DNA of 64,000 nucleotides from Bacillota bacterium (lineage in GTDB: Bacteria > Bacillota > Clostridia > DSM-8532), in NCBI GenBank assembly GCA_023411795.1, contig JAEYOK010000045.1, positions 140,030-204,029 of the forward strand, given 5' to 3'. The notes beneath the pieces were generated by a model. It did no database searches, had not been told where the DNA came from, and saw only the letters and a list, made by a program, of their open reading frames with translations. Of the stretch, positions 9,298 through 18,427 are shown one piece after another (the first letter of the stretch is position 1; every line of letters begins with the position of its first letter). A program made the position numbers and the translations under genes.

Positions 9298-11959
9298 TTT
9301 TGGTACTTCCTTTCTTATAAGTGGTTGAAATCGTGTCTCCTATACATATCTTGATTTCTGTGGGAAAAATAAGTTTATTATCACAGACTTGAAATAATAT
9401 CTCACTCTTATTGAGATTAACTGAACCTACATTATCTAAAATATCTTTTGACAGGTCTAGTTGCCTAAAATAAAGCTTTCCATAGATTACGGACAGACTA
9501 AAAGCTCCATTTTTGACCTCCATAGTACCCCATCCGGTATTAAGACACCAGAAGCACTTAAAATCTCCCTTAATTGCAGGTGCAAATCCAATAAGGCCTT
9601 TTGTTGAATCAAATGTAAATCCCGAATAAGCCAAAAGCAAGGTGTAGCTAGACATAGCTCTGGCATAGCTGCTTCCGCACTCCATCTCACTAAGAGGGTT
9701 TCGTTTTTCACCATCATACCTGTCTCTTGCCGTCCGGACAATTTCCTCTGCCATATCTGGTCTTCCCATAAGAATTAGATGGGCAGCATACTGATACTCG
9801 CATCCCGTCCACACTTCATCAGTATATAGTGCGGGAACAACCGGCCTTGTCGTACCTTCAGGCCACGAACACAATACGGTTCCGCCTTCGTCATTCAATG
9901 CATAGAGACGGCATGGATTAAACATATTCCTTACAGAGCTTTTATAGTTATAGCGATAGATTGCTTTAAGAGCTTCCAGGGTTTGTTCTGGATCAAACAC
10001 TTCACCAAGGCCACATATACGCCCGTGCCAGTCGGCAAGCACTTGATCTATGGCACATCCATCCGCCATCTGGTATTTAATCTGATTCACTTCGCCATCC
10101 CAATAATGGTTTACTGCATCATCATCTATACGACCATGAAAACAAGCATATCCTTCAAGAACTTTTTTGTTGTTTAAGTCAATTTTTTGAATAAAATATT
10201 CACCATTAAACAAATTCTTATCTGTAAAGGCTCTTCCCTTTTGGTAGAGCTCTCTGCATTTGTCCGCAAACTCATTATCATCTAAGAACTCTGCCATTTC
10301 TCCTGCGGCTTTCAGCGCACCGAGGTAAAACCCTGTTAGCCATGCATTAGGTCCAAACAACTCCAAGTCCAGTGTGTTATGCTGCCGTCCGGTTATTACT
10401 CCTTCCATGGCTTTGTCCCAGTAGTCCACGTTTTTATCTGACCATGCATATTCTAAAGACTTTTTTACCTGTGGCCATAGCTTTGCCAACCATTGGCTAT
10501 CGCCGCAAATTTTCCAATCCCTATACACCTTTATAATTCCGCCCATTTGTCCATCTACGCAAGGACGATGGTCATAAAGCTTCCCTTTTTCTAGTGGCAG
10601 CTGAAGTCTGAAATACATTCCTCCTTCGCTATCGCTGCAATACTCATAATCCAGATCTCGCATGGAGCGCTCCAAATTAGGGAATAAAAACGGCAAAGCA
10701 TACGCATAGTTCCATACATGGGTACATGAGCCCTCACAACTGCCGCAATAGCTATGACAACCTTCAAACCCATAAAATGAGCCATCAGTAAGCCTCATAC
10801 AGGTGGTTGATTTTAATATTGCAAGGTTTGAAGCTACTGCATCCAACATTGCCTCAGGCAGAGAAGAGGAAAACAGGGTATTTTGAAAAGCATATGTATC
10901 TTTATAAAGCCTGTCCCAGTTTTTAAGACAATAGGCTACTGACTGAACTGAATTCTCAAATATTGTAGAATAATAGTTTCTCCATATATTTTCTATAGGC
11001 CTAGAGCCAAGGTCTCTTTTTTTCTCGTCATAAAAATAACCGGTGTTTTCTTTTGGCTCCAGTGCATTCCAGTAGTTCATAACATTTGGATAGTTCCAAG
11101 AAATAATTAAACGGATTTCATCATCATCTTCCGGTTCCAATTGAATGCTGCCTGATACCGATGCTGTGTCATCACGATTAGAGCAATTATCATAAGATCG
11201 CTCTTTTAACTTTCCTGGTTTGGAAAAGTCATGCCAAAACATATTAATGCTATCAAACCATCGCCCCCGATACCAATATTCCTGAACTGATGCATCCTTG
11301 GAATCAGTACCGATGGTTATATCACCATAATCCATGGCAAATTTATCTGATGATAAATTTTCTAGACTTACAAGAGTGAAATTTTCATCATGTATTTTTC
11401 GGTTCCTGCTCTTTCCAGCAGGCGCAGGATTCTTAACAGATAAGCAAGCCTCGTAACGGATAGTTTTTGAAGTATTATTCTCAAAACGAACTGATAAAAA
11501 TGCGGCGGGTATGCTGGAATCCTGCGAGTTTAATGGAATGAAGGGGTTAAATGCCATAAGACTCACTTTAGCGGGAAAGTTCCTATCACTAAAATTTATG
11601 CGGGCAATTGGAAATTCATTTATAAACTCAACTTTCTCAAAATGAGGCAAGCCGGCCATAGAAAGATGATCTGGACCAAAACCATAGCCATTAAACAAGC
11701 GGTCGGAATAATTTCCGGTAAAAGAACCGCTTAAGTCTCCATTGAGAACCCGTACATCAACTATCATACCAGTTTTAGCATCAATCGCTTTAACTGCTAT
11801 GCTACTAAACCCATTGATGCTACCTTTATTGGGACGATTAAAAATTTCCCAATCCATAAATCTTCCAGCACCTGTAAGGCCAATAGAGCCGCTTCCGATT
11901 CCACCAATAGGAAATACAATCGATTCAGTCTTTTTATCACGATATATTTTTCCATTCAT
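9287..11959 (-). CDS. GH116 family glycosidase (non-lysosomal glucosylceramidase/beta-glucosidase type)
   Basis: 890 residues: an N-terminal beta-sandwich domain (IGGIGSGSIGLTGAGRFMDWEIFNRP at about 18-43) and a C-terminal (alpha/alpha)6 barrel. The motif HNTLDLELFGPNAW around 527-540 places the likely nucleophile at E533, and D638 in AIDQVLADW fits the expected acid/base position; CEGSCTHVWNYA (408-419) is also family-typical. GH116 enzymes include human GBA2 and bacterial beta-glucosidases, beta-xylosidases and N-acetylglucosaminidases. There is no signal peptide, so it acts on imported oligosaccharides. Ribosome binding site AAAGGAGGAAG before ATG 11959. It follows the two ABC permease genes by 28 bp. 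Confidence 0.87.
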   Translation of the reverse strand: MNGKIYRDKKTESIVFPIGGIGSGSIGLTGAGRFMDWEIFNRPNKGSINGFSSIAVKAIDAKTGMIVDVRVLNGDLSGSFTGNYSDRLFNGYGFGPDHLSMAGLPHFEKVEFINEFPIARINFSDRNFPAKVSLMAFNPFIPLNSQDSSIPAAFLSVRFENNTSKTIRYEACLSVKNPAPAGKSRNRKIHDENFTLVSLENLSSDKFAMDYGDITIGTDSKDASVQEYWYRGRWFDSINMFWHDFSKPGKLKERSYDNCSNRDDTASVSGSIQLEPEDDDEIRLIISWNYPNVMNYWNALEPKENTGYFYDEKKRDLGSRPIENIWRNYYSTIFENSVQSVAYCLKNWDRLYKDTYAFQNTLFSSSLPEAMLDAVASNLAILKSTTCMRLTDGSFYGFEGCHSYCGSCEGSCTHVWNYAYALPFLFPNLERSMRDLDYEYCSDSEGGMYFRLQLPLEKGKLYDHRPCVDGQMGGIIKVYRDWKICGDSQWLAKLWPQVKKSLEYAWSDKNVDYWDKAMEGVITGRQHNTLDLELFGPNAWLTGFYLGALKAAGEMAEFLDDNEFADKCRELYQKGRAFTDKNLFNGEYFIQKIDLNNKKVLEGYACFHGRIDDDAVNHYWDGEVNQIKYQMADGCAIDQVLADWHGRICGLGEVFDPEQTLEALKAIYRYNYKSSVRNMFNPCRLYALNDEGGTVLCSWPEGTTRPVVPALYTDEVWTGCEYQYAAHLILMGRPDMAEEIVRTARDRYDGEKRNPLSEMECGSSYARAMSSYTLLLAYSGFTFDSTKGLIGFAPAIKGDFKCFWCLNTGWGTMEVKNGAFSLSVIYGKLYFRQLDLSKDILDNVGSVNLNKSEILFQVCDNKLIFPTEIKICIGDTISTTYKKGSTKNVY

Positions 11960-11987
11960 AAGCGCTTCCTCCTTTGCAAACCTTTTT

Positions 11988-12812
11988 CTATCCCTTTACA
12001 GCCCCTGCAGTAAGTCCTTTGACAATATACTTCTGTCCGAAAATATACAAAAGAATAACCGGAATGCTTGTGATAATCAGATTAGCGAAAACTAGATTCC
12101 AGTCTCTGGAATACTGTCCGAAGAAATTGTATACTGTAAGCGACATTGTCCACTTATCAGTTGTGTTTAAAAAATAAAGAGGAATATTAATATCATTCCA
12201 TATAGACATGAATATGATAAAAACATCCGTCATAATGACCGGTTTTAAAAGAGGAAAAATTACACGTGTAAACAGCTGTATATTATTGCATCCGTCAATA
12301 ATAGCTGCCTCATCCAATTCTATAGGAACAGTTTTAATGAATCCCACAAAAAGGAATATAGAGAATGGTATTTTTATAGCTACATAAATCAGAATAACGC
12401 CTAAGTATGTATTGTTCAGTGACAACAGCTGAAGTACTTTTATTGTTGGTATCATTATTAGCGGGGAAATCAAGCCAAGAGTAAAAATTGCATTGATTAT
12501 TTTATTTACTCTCGATCTTACCCGGGATAGATAAAATGCTGCAATAGAGGTAATACTAATATTAATCACCACGGCACTGACTGAAAAAACAGTACTGTTA
12601 ATAAAGGGTTTTATCAGCTTCCCTCTCTGGAAAACAATAACAAAATTCTCCCATTGCATCCTTGCTGGTAATGCAAATGACATATCCACCGCTTCCCTAG
12701 ACGTTTTGAATGAACCAAGGATAACCATCATAATTGGTACGATAATAATAAGAGATAATATAATAATTCCGATTTCACCGGCTAGCTTTTTTAGAAAGAG
12801 AGCTTTTTTCAT
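11988..12812 (-). CDS. Carbohydrate ABC transporter permease, MalG type
   Basis: 274 residues with about six membrane helices. The cytoplasmic coupling (EAA) loop reads ELDEAAIIDGCNNIQLFTRVIFPLLKP, and the C-terminus ends QKYIVKGLTAGAVKG, typical of MalG/CUT1 permeases. It pairs with the MalF-type gene upstream, which it overlaps by 4 bp (ATGA), and with the solute-binding lipoprotein. A very similar C-terminal half occurs as a remnant at 17209-17690. No ATP-binding subunit is encoded in this operon, so a shared MsiK/MalK-like ATPase elsewhere must energise it; that is inference from the CUT1 family. Confidence 0.9.
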   Translation of the reverse strand: MKKALFLKKLAGEIGIIILSLIIIVPIMMVILGSFKTSREAVDMSFALPARMQWENFVIVFQRGKLIKPFINSTVFSVSAVVINISITSIAAFYLSRVRSRVNKIINAIFTLGLISPLIMIPTIKVLQLLSLNNTYLGVILIYVAIKIPFSIFLFVGFIKTVPIELDEAAIIDGCNNIQLFTRVIFPLLKPVIMTDVFIIFMSIWNDINIPLYFLNTTDKWTMSLTVYNFFGQYSRDWNLVFANLIITSIPVILLYIFGQKYIVKGLTAGAVKG

Positions 12813-13687
12813 ATAATTTTATCCTCCTGTTTTCTAAGATATTTCAGAAGTGTCATGGCAATTAGAGCTATTACCATGAATAAAATCATATTTGCCGCTG
12901 TACCAAGCGCCCATGAGCCTTCCCCGAAGGCTTTAAATACAAATGTACTCATTACCTGTGTAGAATATCCAGGGCCTCCTCCTGTTAAAACATAAACAGG
13001 ACCAAATACCTTAAGGCCGCCTATAAGAGATAACACAATATTGGTACTGAACGCAGGCATTAATAGTGGGATTGTAATTCGAAAAAGCCGGTTAAACCAA
13101 CCCGCACCATCTATTTTTGCCGCTTCATAGAACTCAGTGGGGATAACTTGGAGGCCAGCAATATAAATAGCCATATGATAACCAGACCATTGCCAGATTT
13201 CAACAAAAGCAATTGAAACTATTCCCAGCCCAGGTTCTACCAGCCAGTCATGAGTAAGAAAGCCAAGATGCAAGAAATTAAGCATTGTATTAAGAAGTCC
13301 TGACGGATGCAAAATTGATGTAAACATGAGCCCTATGGCAACACTGCTAAGAATTGACGGTAAATAGAAAACCGTTCTTGCATAATTCCGAAATTTTAAT
13401 TTATTTGTAAAAATAACAGATAAAAACAAGCCCATTACATTCTTGCCTATTGTAGTTATTAAAGCAAAAATAATAGTGTTTTTAATTGCAACTTTGATTA
13501 CTCTATGGTTAAATGCTTCTTTGAAATTTTTAAGCCATACGAAATTTATGTCTTTTGAAAAAGCATTCCAATCGGTGAATGCTAGTATAAAACCTATAAG
13601 AACAGGTACCATAAAAAAAACAAAATATACCAATGAAGCTGGTATTAAAAAAGTGGGCGTATAATATGTACGTCTTCTCACTTTCAT
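12809..13687 (-). CDS. Carbohydrate ABC transporter permease, MalF type
   Basis: 292 residues with about six membrane helices. The first hydrophobic segment is TPTFLIPASLVYFVFFMVPV, and the EAA loop is EFYEAAKIDGAGWFNRLFRITIPLL. This is the usual size for a CUT1 inner-membrane subunit without the extra periplasmic loop of E. coli MalF. It forms the transport channel with the MalG-type partner, whose start codon overlaps its stop. It lies 171 bp downstream of the binding-protein gene, separated by a strong stem-loop that probably lowers expression of the membrane subunits relative to the binding protein. Confidence 0.9.
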   Translation of the reverse strand: MKVRRRTYYTPTFLIPASLVYFVFFMVPVLIGFILAFTDWNAFSKDINFVWLKNFKEAFNHRVIKVAIKNTIIFALITTIGKNVMGLFLSVIFTNKLKFRNYARTVFYLPSILSSVAIGLMFTSILHPSGLLNTMLNFLHLGFLTHDWLVEPGLGIVSIAFVEIWQWSGYHMAIYIAGLQVIPTEFYEAAKIDGAGWFNRLFRITIPLLMPAFSTNIVLSLIGGLKVFGPVYVLTGGGPGYSTQVMSTFVFKAFGEGSWALGTAANMILFMVIALIAMTLLKYLRKQEDKII

Positions 13688-13788
13688 CTTTGCGAATTAT
13701 CCTCTCTCATTAGTTTGAAAAAACCAATTTACTATGACGTGCGAGAACACACTAGAAACAGACTCAATATGATCTCAATATAATTATT

Positions 13789-13842
13789 GGGGAGAAACGG
13801 TAAAAGCCATCCCTAATATACTTTTGTTTTACCGCACTCCCC
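13789..13842 (-). promoter_or_regulatory. Stem-loop between the sugar-binding protein gene and its permeases
   Basis: Nested inverted repeats GGGGAG/CTCCCC outside and CGGTAAAA/TTTTACCG inside, with a loop of about 20 bases. There is no run of Ts directly after it on the minus strand, so it looks like an mRNA-stabilising or partial-termination element that keeps the binding protein more abundant than the membrane subunits. Confidence 0.6.
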
Positions 13843-13858
13843 TTAAGTTAATTATTGG

Positions 13859-15202
13859 TTATTTATTCTCCCAGCCGGGGAACTTTTTCTCTCTTGCCAG
13901 CTTCTCATAATAAATATCCCATTCCTTGAGTGCTTCCATAGAAGTCATATTCCCTAAAAGTACTTCCTGGGTTAAAACAACCATTTCTCCTACACCGACA
14001 TATTGTCTCATTCCCATTTGGTCTAGAGGAATCAATCCTTTACTAATATAGTTTTCCTGTACATCTGCTACCCATGGGGGCAAATCAATCTCAACACCTT
14101 TTGTTGCCGGCATGGTGCCCCAATCTGTGTTGGTTAATACCTGCTGCTCTTTTTCCTGCATAAAGGTCAGGAATTTTTTACTTTCCTCAATATGCTTGGA
14201 ATCTTTGAAAATTGCAATCACTCGAACTGTTCCAGCTGTTAATCTTGCATTGTCAATAACAGGGAATGGGAACATCAAAAATACCTTTGAGGGATCCTTT
14301 GCGTAAAGATCTGAATTGAGGAATGAGCCAGTAACACACATGGCAGCCTTGTCCTCTAGCATCATCGTAATTCCCATATCTACAGTTGTTGAAAGATAGT
14401 CCTTATTTATGTATCCCTTGTCAACCAGCTCCTTCATAATATCGAGGCAGCGGGCAAACTCAGGGAGATCCTCATATTTAACATCCTGAGTATTAAGTTG
14501 GTCATAAATCTGGGGAGATCTGTCTTCTATGACATTAGGAAACATTGTACAAATCCACATACCAATTGTCCATGCATCTTTACCTTGAAGCAATATTGGT
14601 GTAATACCTTCGTTTTTAAGCTTTTCGCATACAGCAAGGAAATCGCTATAAGTTTTAGGAATCGCTATTCCGTACTTTTCAAATATTTGCTTGTTGTAAA
14701 CAACACCACTTGTTCCCCCAACACTGTTACTGGGAGCAGCGTAAATCTTTCCATCAATGGTAACGGCTGCAGGGTTCACCAGGTTTACAACCCACGGTTG
14801 ATCATCAAGAGGAACAAGGCTATTGGTCACATCGTACTTTTGAAACAACTGAGTAATTCCGTAATGTACCATGTCAGGAGCTTCTCCAGTACGGATTTTT
14901 GCATTAAGCAGTTCATCGAATTGAGCGTCTGGTATTATCTGAATGTCGAACTTAATATTGGGGTTTAGTTCAGAATATTTCTTTAGCATGGGTTCAAAAT
15001 TAGGTTTATTCCAGGTTTGATTCAGTGCGATTGAAAGAGTAACCTCTTTCTCTGCAGGCGTTTCTCCTGATGGGTTAGGTGTTGTTGATGTACCAGTTGT
15101 AGGCCCAGGTGTATTGGTTACTTGTGAATTGCCGCAAGCACTCAGAGAGAACAAAAGAGTCAATGCCAATGCTGTCGCTATCACTTTTTTAAAATTTCTC
15201 AT
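13859..15202 (-). CDS. Extracellular solute-binding lipoprotein (sugar ABC importer, family 1)
   Basis: 447 residues. A lipoprotein signal peptide ends in the lipobox LSAC (MRNFKKVIATALALTLLFSLSAC), followed by a Thr/Pro/Gly/Ser linker and then a family 1 sugar-binding domain (IQIIPDAQFDELLNAKIRTGEAPDM). The protein is anchored outside the membrane and delivers oligosaccharide to the MalF/MalG-type permeases encoded next. I place the start at ATG 15202, 7 bases after AGGAG; an in-frame TTG at 15208 lies within the spacer. The ligand is unknown, but the enzymes in the operon suggest a furanoside- or hexosamine-containing glycan. Confidence 0.92.
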   Translation of the reverse strand: MRNFKKVIATALALTLLFSLSACGNSQVTNTPGPTTGTSTTPNPSGETPAEKEVTLSIALNQTWNKPNFEPMLKKYSELNPNIKFDIQIIPDAQFDELLNAKIRTGEAPDMVHYGITQLFQKYDVTNSLVPLDDQPWVVNLVNPAAVTIDGKIYAAPSNSVGGTSGVVYNKQIFEKYGIAIPKTYSDFLAVCEKLKNEGITPILLQGKDAWTIGMWICTMFPNVIEDRSPQIYDQLNTQDVKYEDLPEFARCLDIMKELVDKGYINKDYLSTTVDMGITMMLEDKAAMCVTGSFLNSDLYAKDPSKVFLMFPFPVIDNARLTAGTVRVIAIFKDSKHIEESKKFLTFMQEKEQQVLTNTDWGTMPATKGVEIDLPPWVADVQENYISKGLIPLDQMGMRQYVGVGEMVVLTQEVLLGNMTSMEALKEWDIYYEKLAREKKFPGWENK

Positions 15203-15260
15203 CACCAATCTCCTTTATTTCTTAATTAATATATTTGCATAATAGCTACTTGCTTGCTTT

Positions 15261-16031
15261 TTAAGCAAACTCGAAGCTAATAAGCTCATTAATATCATGA
15301 AATACGAAATCTGGTTTTGGTGCACCCTCTGCTGTAAGACTGGAATCATCTGTAATCCCAGTCATTAGAAGATAGGTTTTTACACCGAATCTTTGACCCA
15401 TACGAATATCAGTATCGAGGTTATCTCCTATCAGTTTAATATCCCCAATATCACAACTAAAAATATTACAGACCTCATCAAGAAAGCTTCTTTCCGGTTT
15501 TCCAATATTTTCAGCAGTTTTTTGTGTTAACTTTTGTATTTCTTTTACGATTGCTCCGGTGTGGGGACGGAACGTATCTCCATAAGGAATTCTTAAATCA
15601 ATATTTGTACAATAAAATTTTGCTCCAACTTTAATGCATTCAACTGCAATGTATAAATCTTCGCTTTTAAGGTTGTCATCCTGACCCACCAAAACACATT
15701 GAGGACTTCGCTCAGTCATGAAAATCCCTGCCTTGGTGGCCTCATCCTTTAGTGCTTCGCTTCCTATAATAAATGCACTGCTTATGTTATTTTTTACAAG
15801 ATGCCTCACTGAAATTTGTGCAGATGTAATGATTTTATCTGACTCCACATCTATTCCCATTCGCTTCATTTTGTTTGAAAGCTGCTGTGGAGAGTGAAGA
15901 GGGCAATTAGTCATCAGAATAAAATTCTTTGTAGTTAAAATATCCATGAATTCTTTTACTCCATCCAATAACACATTTCCTCTGTAAAGAGTTCCATCCA
16001 TGTCTACAACATAAACCACATTTTTATTCAA
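15261..16031 (-). CDS. HAD-IIA family sugar phosphatase (NagD-like)
   Basis: 256 residues. The N-terminal HAD motif I is VVDMDGTLYRG, motif II is MTNCPL, the cap domain follows, and motif IV is LIGDNLDTDIRMG near the C-terminus; this arrangement is that of the NagD/AraL subfamily IIA. Such enzymes remove phosphate from sugar phosphates or nucleotides and are often found in sugar operons as detoxifying phosphatases. I start at TTG 16031, which has GAGAGGTG at proper spacing and gives MNKNVVYVVDMDG; an ATG at 16055 has no ribosome binding site. It is the first gene of the minus-strand glycan operon. Confidence 0.83.
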   Translation of the reverse strand: MNKNVVYVVDMDGTLYRGNVLLDGVKEFMDILTTKNFILMTNCPLHSPQQLSNKMKRMGIDVESDKIITSAQISVRHLVKNNISSAFIIGSEALKDEATKAGIFMTERSPQCVLVGQDDNLKSEDLYIAVECIKVGAKFYCTNIDLRIPYGDTFRPHTGAIVKEIQKLTQKTAENIGKPERSFLDEVCNIFSCDIGDIKLIGDNLDTDIRMGQRFGVKTYLLMTGITDDSSLTAEGAPKPDFVFHDINELISFEFA

Positions 16032-16101
16032 AGCAGCACCTCTCAACATTTGCAATTTTATTCTTACTAAATTAATTTTTATGGTGTTTTATTCTATAAA
16101 G

Positions 16102-16130
16102 AGAATATCACATTAATTTTTTATTTGCAA
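16102..16130 (-). promoter_or_regulatory. Putative sigma-A promoter of the glycan operon
   Basis: On the minus strand TTGCAA (16130-16125) and TATTCT (16107-16102) are separated by 17 bases, about 70 bases before the TTG start of the HAD gene. An inverted repeat ATTCT-N6-AGAAT (16091-16106) overlaps the -10 region and could be an operator for the divergent MurR/RpiR regulator; this is inference. Confidence 0.45.
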
Positions 16131-16201
16131 GCTATTTTGTAAAATATTATTTATCTAACCTAACTATATATTTCATGCTATAGTATACCTAAAAAATTTT
16201 C

Positions 16202-16230
16202 TTGCTTACAAAAGAATAATATTATAAAAT
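16202..16230 (+). promoter_or_regulatory. Putative sigma-A promoter of the MurR/RpiR regulator gene
   Basis: TTGCTT (16202-16207) and TAAAAT (16225-16230) with a 17-base spacer, 69 bases before the start codon, in the very AT-rich divergent intergenic region. The match is only moderate. Confidence 0.4.
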
Positions 16231-16299
16231 TGTCATAATAAATAAAATAATATTCCAAATTAATTAATTTTTACAGATGATACAAAGTGAGGGTATTTT

Positions 16300-17151
16300 A
16301 TGGAAAATAAAGCAGACTGCCTAGTTCGAATTAATAATCTCCTTCCTAATATGCATGATACCGAAAAAAGAATTGCTCAAATTATATTGGATAACCCCGA
16401 TGAAATTACTCATATGCCCGTCAAAAGAATTTCTCAAATGGCCGGCGTAGCAGAATCAAGTATCGTTCGTTTCTGCCAGAAGCTCGGTTATAAGGGGATT
16501 TCGGACCTGAAAATCAATCTTGCTCGGTCTATTATGCCTGCAAATGAAATTACTATTTCAGAAATTTCCCAATATGATTCTCCACGTGAAATAGCACAAA
16601 AAATATATAATTCAAGCAAGAAAGCTCTGGATGATACTCTAACCATGCTGGACTTCGATGCTTATGAAAAAGCAGTAGTGGCTATTCTTTCAGCAAAACG
16701 AATTGAGTTTTACGGGATTGGTACGTCTGCACAAATTGCATATGACGCCTATTACCGTTTTATGCGCGTAGGCTTTCCCGCTTTTTGTGCTACTGACCCA
16801 CATATCTCCAGAATATCATCTTCCTTATTAACAAAAAATGATTTAGCTGTCGCTATATCTCATACTGGACGTACTATTGATACCATAAGAACTCTTGAAA
16901 TAGCGAAAGAAGCGGGAGCCACCACACTTTGCATCACCAGTTATCTTCAAAGTCCAATTACCGAAATCGCTGATATTTGCCTTGTTACCACAACTGCAGA
17001 AACTCAATATCTACGGGAAGCAGTTTCATCACGTATTGCTCAGATTGCGTTGTTGGATGCGCTGTATACTACTGTTTCTGTCCGGCGCAACAACAAGGTT
17101 TTCAAACACCTTAATAAGATGAAGGATATTCTGAGCGAAACACGGTTATAG
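16300..17151 (+). CDS. MurR/RpiR family transcriptional regulator
   Basis: 283 residues: an N-terminal HTH_6 domain (about 5-80, with KRISQMAGVAESSIVRFCQKLGYKG as the helix-turn-helix) and a C-terminal SIS phosphosugar-binding domain (about 125-260, with YGIGTSAQIAYDA and AISHTGRTIDT). Regulators of this family sense sugar phosphates, often amino-sugar phosphates. It is transcribed away from the glycan operon across a 268 bp divergent region, so it is the obvious candidate to control that operon, responding to a product of the kinase or SIS steps. Ribosome binding site GTGAGGG. Confidence 0.9.
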   Translation: MENKADCLVRINNLLPNMHDTEKRIAQIILDNPDEITHMPVKRISQMAGVAESSIVRFCQKLGYKGISDLKINLARSIMPANEITISEISQYDSPREIAQKIYNSSKKALDDTLTMLDFDAYEKAVVAILSAKRIEFYGIGTSAQIAYDAYYRFMRVGFPAFCATDPHISRISSSLLTKNDLAVAISHTGRTIDTIRTLEIAKEAGATTLCITSYLQSPITEIADICLVTTTAETQYLREAVSSRIAQIALLDALYTTVSVRRNNKVFKHLNKMKDILSETRL

Positions 17152-17208
17152 TTTTAAGCTTTAATGTAATTAATAGATTTTTTTGTATCATCGTATTGCC
17201 TTTAATCT

Positions 17209-17690
17209 CTATCCTTTAACCGCACCGGTTGTCATACCGTCAATGATATACTTTTGGCCTAACAAATAAACTGCTAATATAGGCAGAGAAGAAAGTACAA
17301 GGTCTGCAAAAACCAGGTTCCAGTAGCTCTGGAACTTGCCGAAGAAGTTGTATACAGTCAGTGGCATAGGCCATTTTTGGCTGTCGGAAAGGAAGTACAA
17401 AGGTATTACAAAGCTGTTCCATACGTTCATAAACACTACAATGATGTCAGTTACGATGACCGGAGCAAGTAATGGAAATACAACTTGAAAAAATGTTTTT
17501 AACGAGCCACAGCCATCTATTATTGCAGCTTCATCCAACTCCTTAGGGATGGTTTTGATGAACCCTGTAAACAATAATATAGAAAATGCAAGGTTCAATG
17601 ATGTAAAAATCAGAATAACACCTATGTAAGTGTTATTAATATGCAGCTTCTGTAATAGAGTAATTGTAGGAATTAGCGAAATACACCAAT
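17209..17690 (-). pseudogene. Remnant of a MalG-type sugar ABC permease (N-terminal half lost)
   Basis: The C-terminal half of a CUT1 permease remains, ending QKYIIDGMTTGAVKG and containing the EAA loop ELDEAAIIDGCGSLKTFFQVVFPLL. In-frame homology to the intact permease at 11988-12812 extends upstream of the first ATG to about 17690 (ISLIPTITLLQKLHINNTYIG), where it stops abruptly against sequence of a different gene in the opposite orientation. About 115 N-terminal residues are missing and no partner genes remain. It is a diverged paralog, not a recent copy, because many residues and codons differ. A short 129-residue product from an internal ATG is possible but could not form a channel alone. 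Confidence 0.8.
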
Positions 17691-18427
17691 TCTTACTTCA
17701 CATATGATCTCGGTAATTAACTCTGAGAATGATTACTTTTTTTCCTGGAGTATCTCCGGCCTTAAGCAATCCTTTATAAAAAGTCAGCTTGAAGGGAGGA
17801 TTACGTTATTGGCATGAATGGACGAAAAGTACTTTTACCACCCCGGCAAAACGAATGTAATCCGGAGCCGGATACGGTTTTTTCGGTTGCCAGGGCAATT
17901 ATGACCTCTAAAGGACAAGTGCTGGGATTATTGGAGGTGCAGCAAAAATTCTCAATTATAGAGGATATAGTAAGCCCATATTTCGGTACCTGGATCACCA
18001 TAGTTACTGATAATCAAGGCAAACTAATATACCCGCTTGATATATCCGGTCTTAACGAAGAGCTTAAAGCAGTGCTAAGTAACGCTAATAATAATGTCCA
18101 GTTAATCTTGACGGCATATCAAAAACTTATCTTATTTCAAATAACAATTCAGAATACACCGGCTGGAATACTATGGTTCTCCGGCCTAAACGAGAGGTAT
18201 TTAAAGCTACTGCTATTCTGTTTCAGTTTTCCTTTTATTCTATCATTGTTTTCCTTCTACTTGTGCTTACCGCGGTAGTATTTATTGCCAAAACATTGAC
18301 CAAGCCCTTCAGAAAGCTGAGGGCCTCAATGGAAACTGTAGACATAGGACAAATGGATATTAAGCTTGACAGTGATCCCGGAAACGACGAATATCTGAGA
18401 TCTATTCATGAATTGAATCATACATAA
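17688..18427 (+). pseudogene. Remnant of a YesM-like sensor histidine kinase (two frameshifts, kinase domain lost)
   Basis: Three reading frames in succession encode pieces of one extracellular-sensor protein. Frame one (about 17690-17813) reads VINSENDYFFSWSISGLKQSFIKSQLEG. Frame two (17814 to about 18172) holds the rest of the sensor domain (PDTVFSVARAIMTSKGQVLGLLEVQQ). Frame three (from about 18173) gives the second membrane helix and HAMP domain (LTKPFRKLRASMETVDIG). It ends at 18427, just where the HAMP region would lead into the histidine kinase domain, which is absent. The left end abuts the inverted permease remnant. These kinases normally control nearby sugar ABC transporters, so both are probably remains of one lost transport locus. 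Confidence 0.75.

Noticed and set aside
9983..11959. Shadow ORFs on both strands within the GH116 gene, such as a Cys-rich frame at 10591-10785
   Set aside because: They lie wholly inside a well-supported gene, have no ribosome binding sites and show no family features.
17814..18278. A stand-alone 154-residue gene
   Set aside because: It is the middle frame of a frameshifted sensor kinase; homology continues in other frames on both sides.
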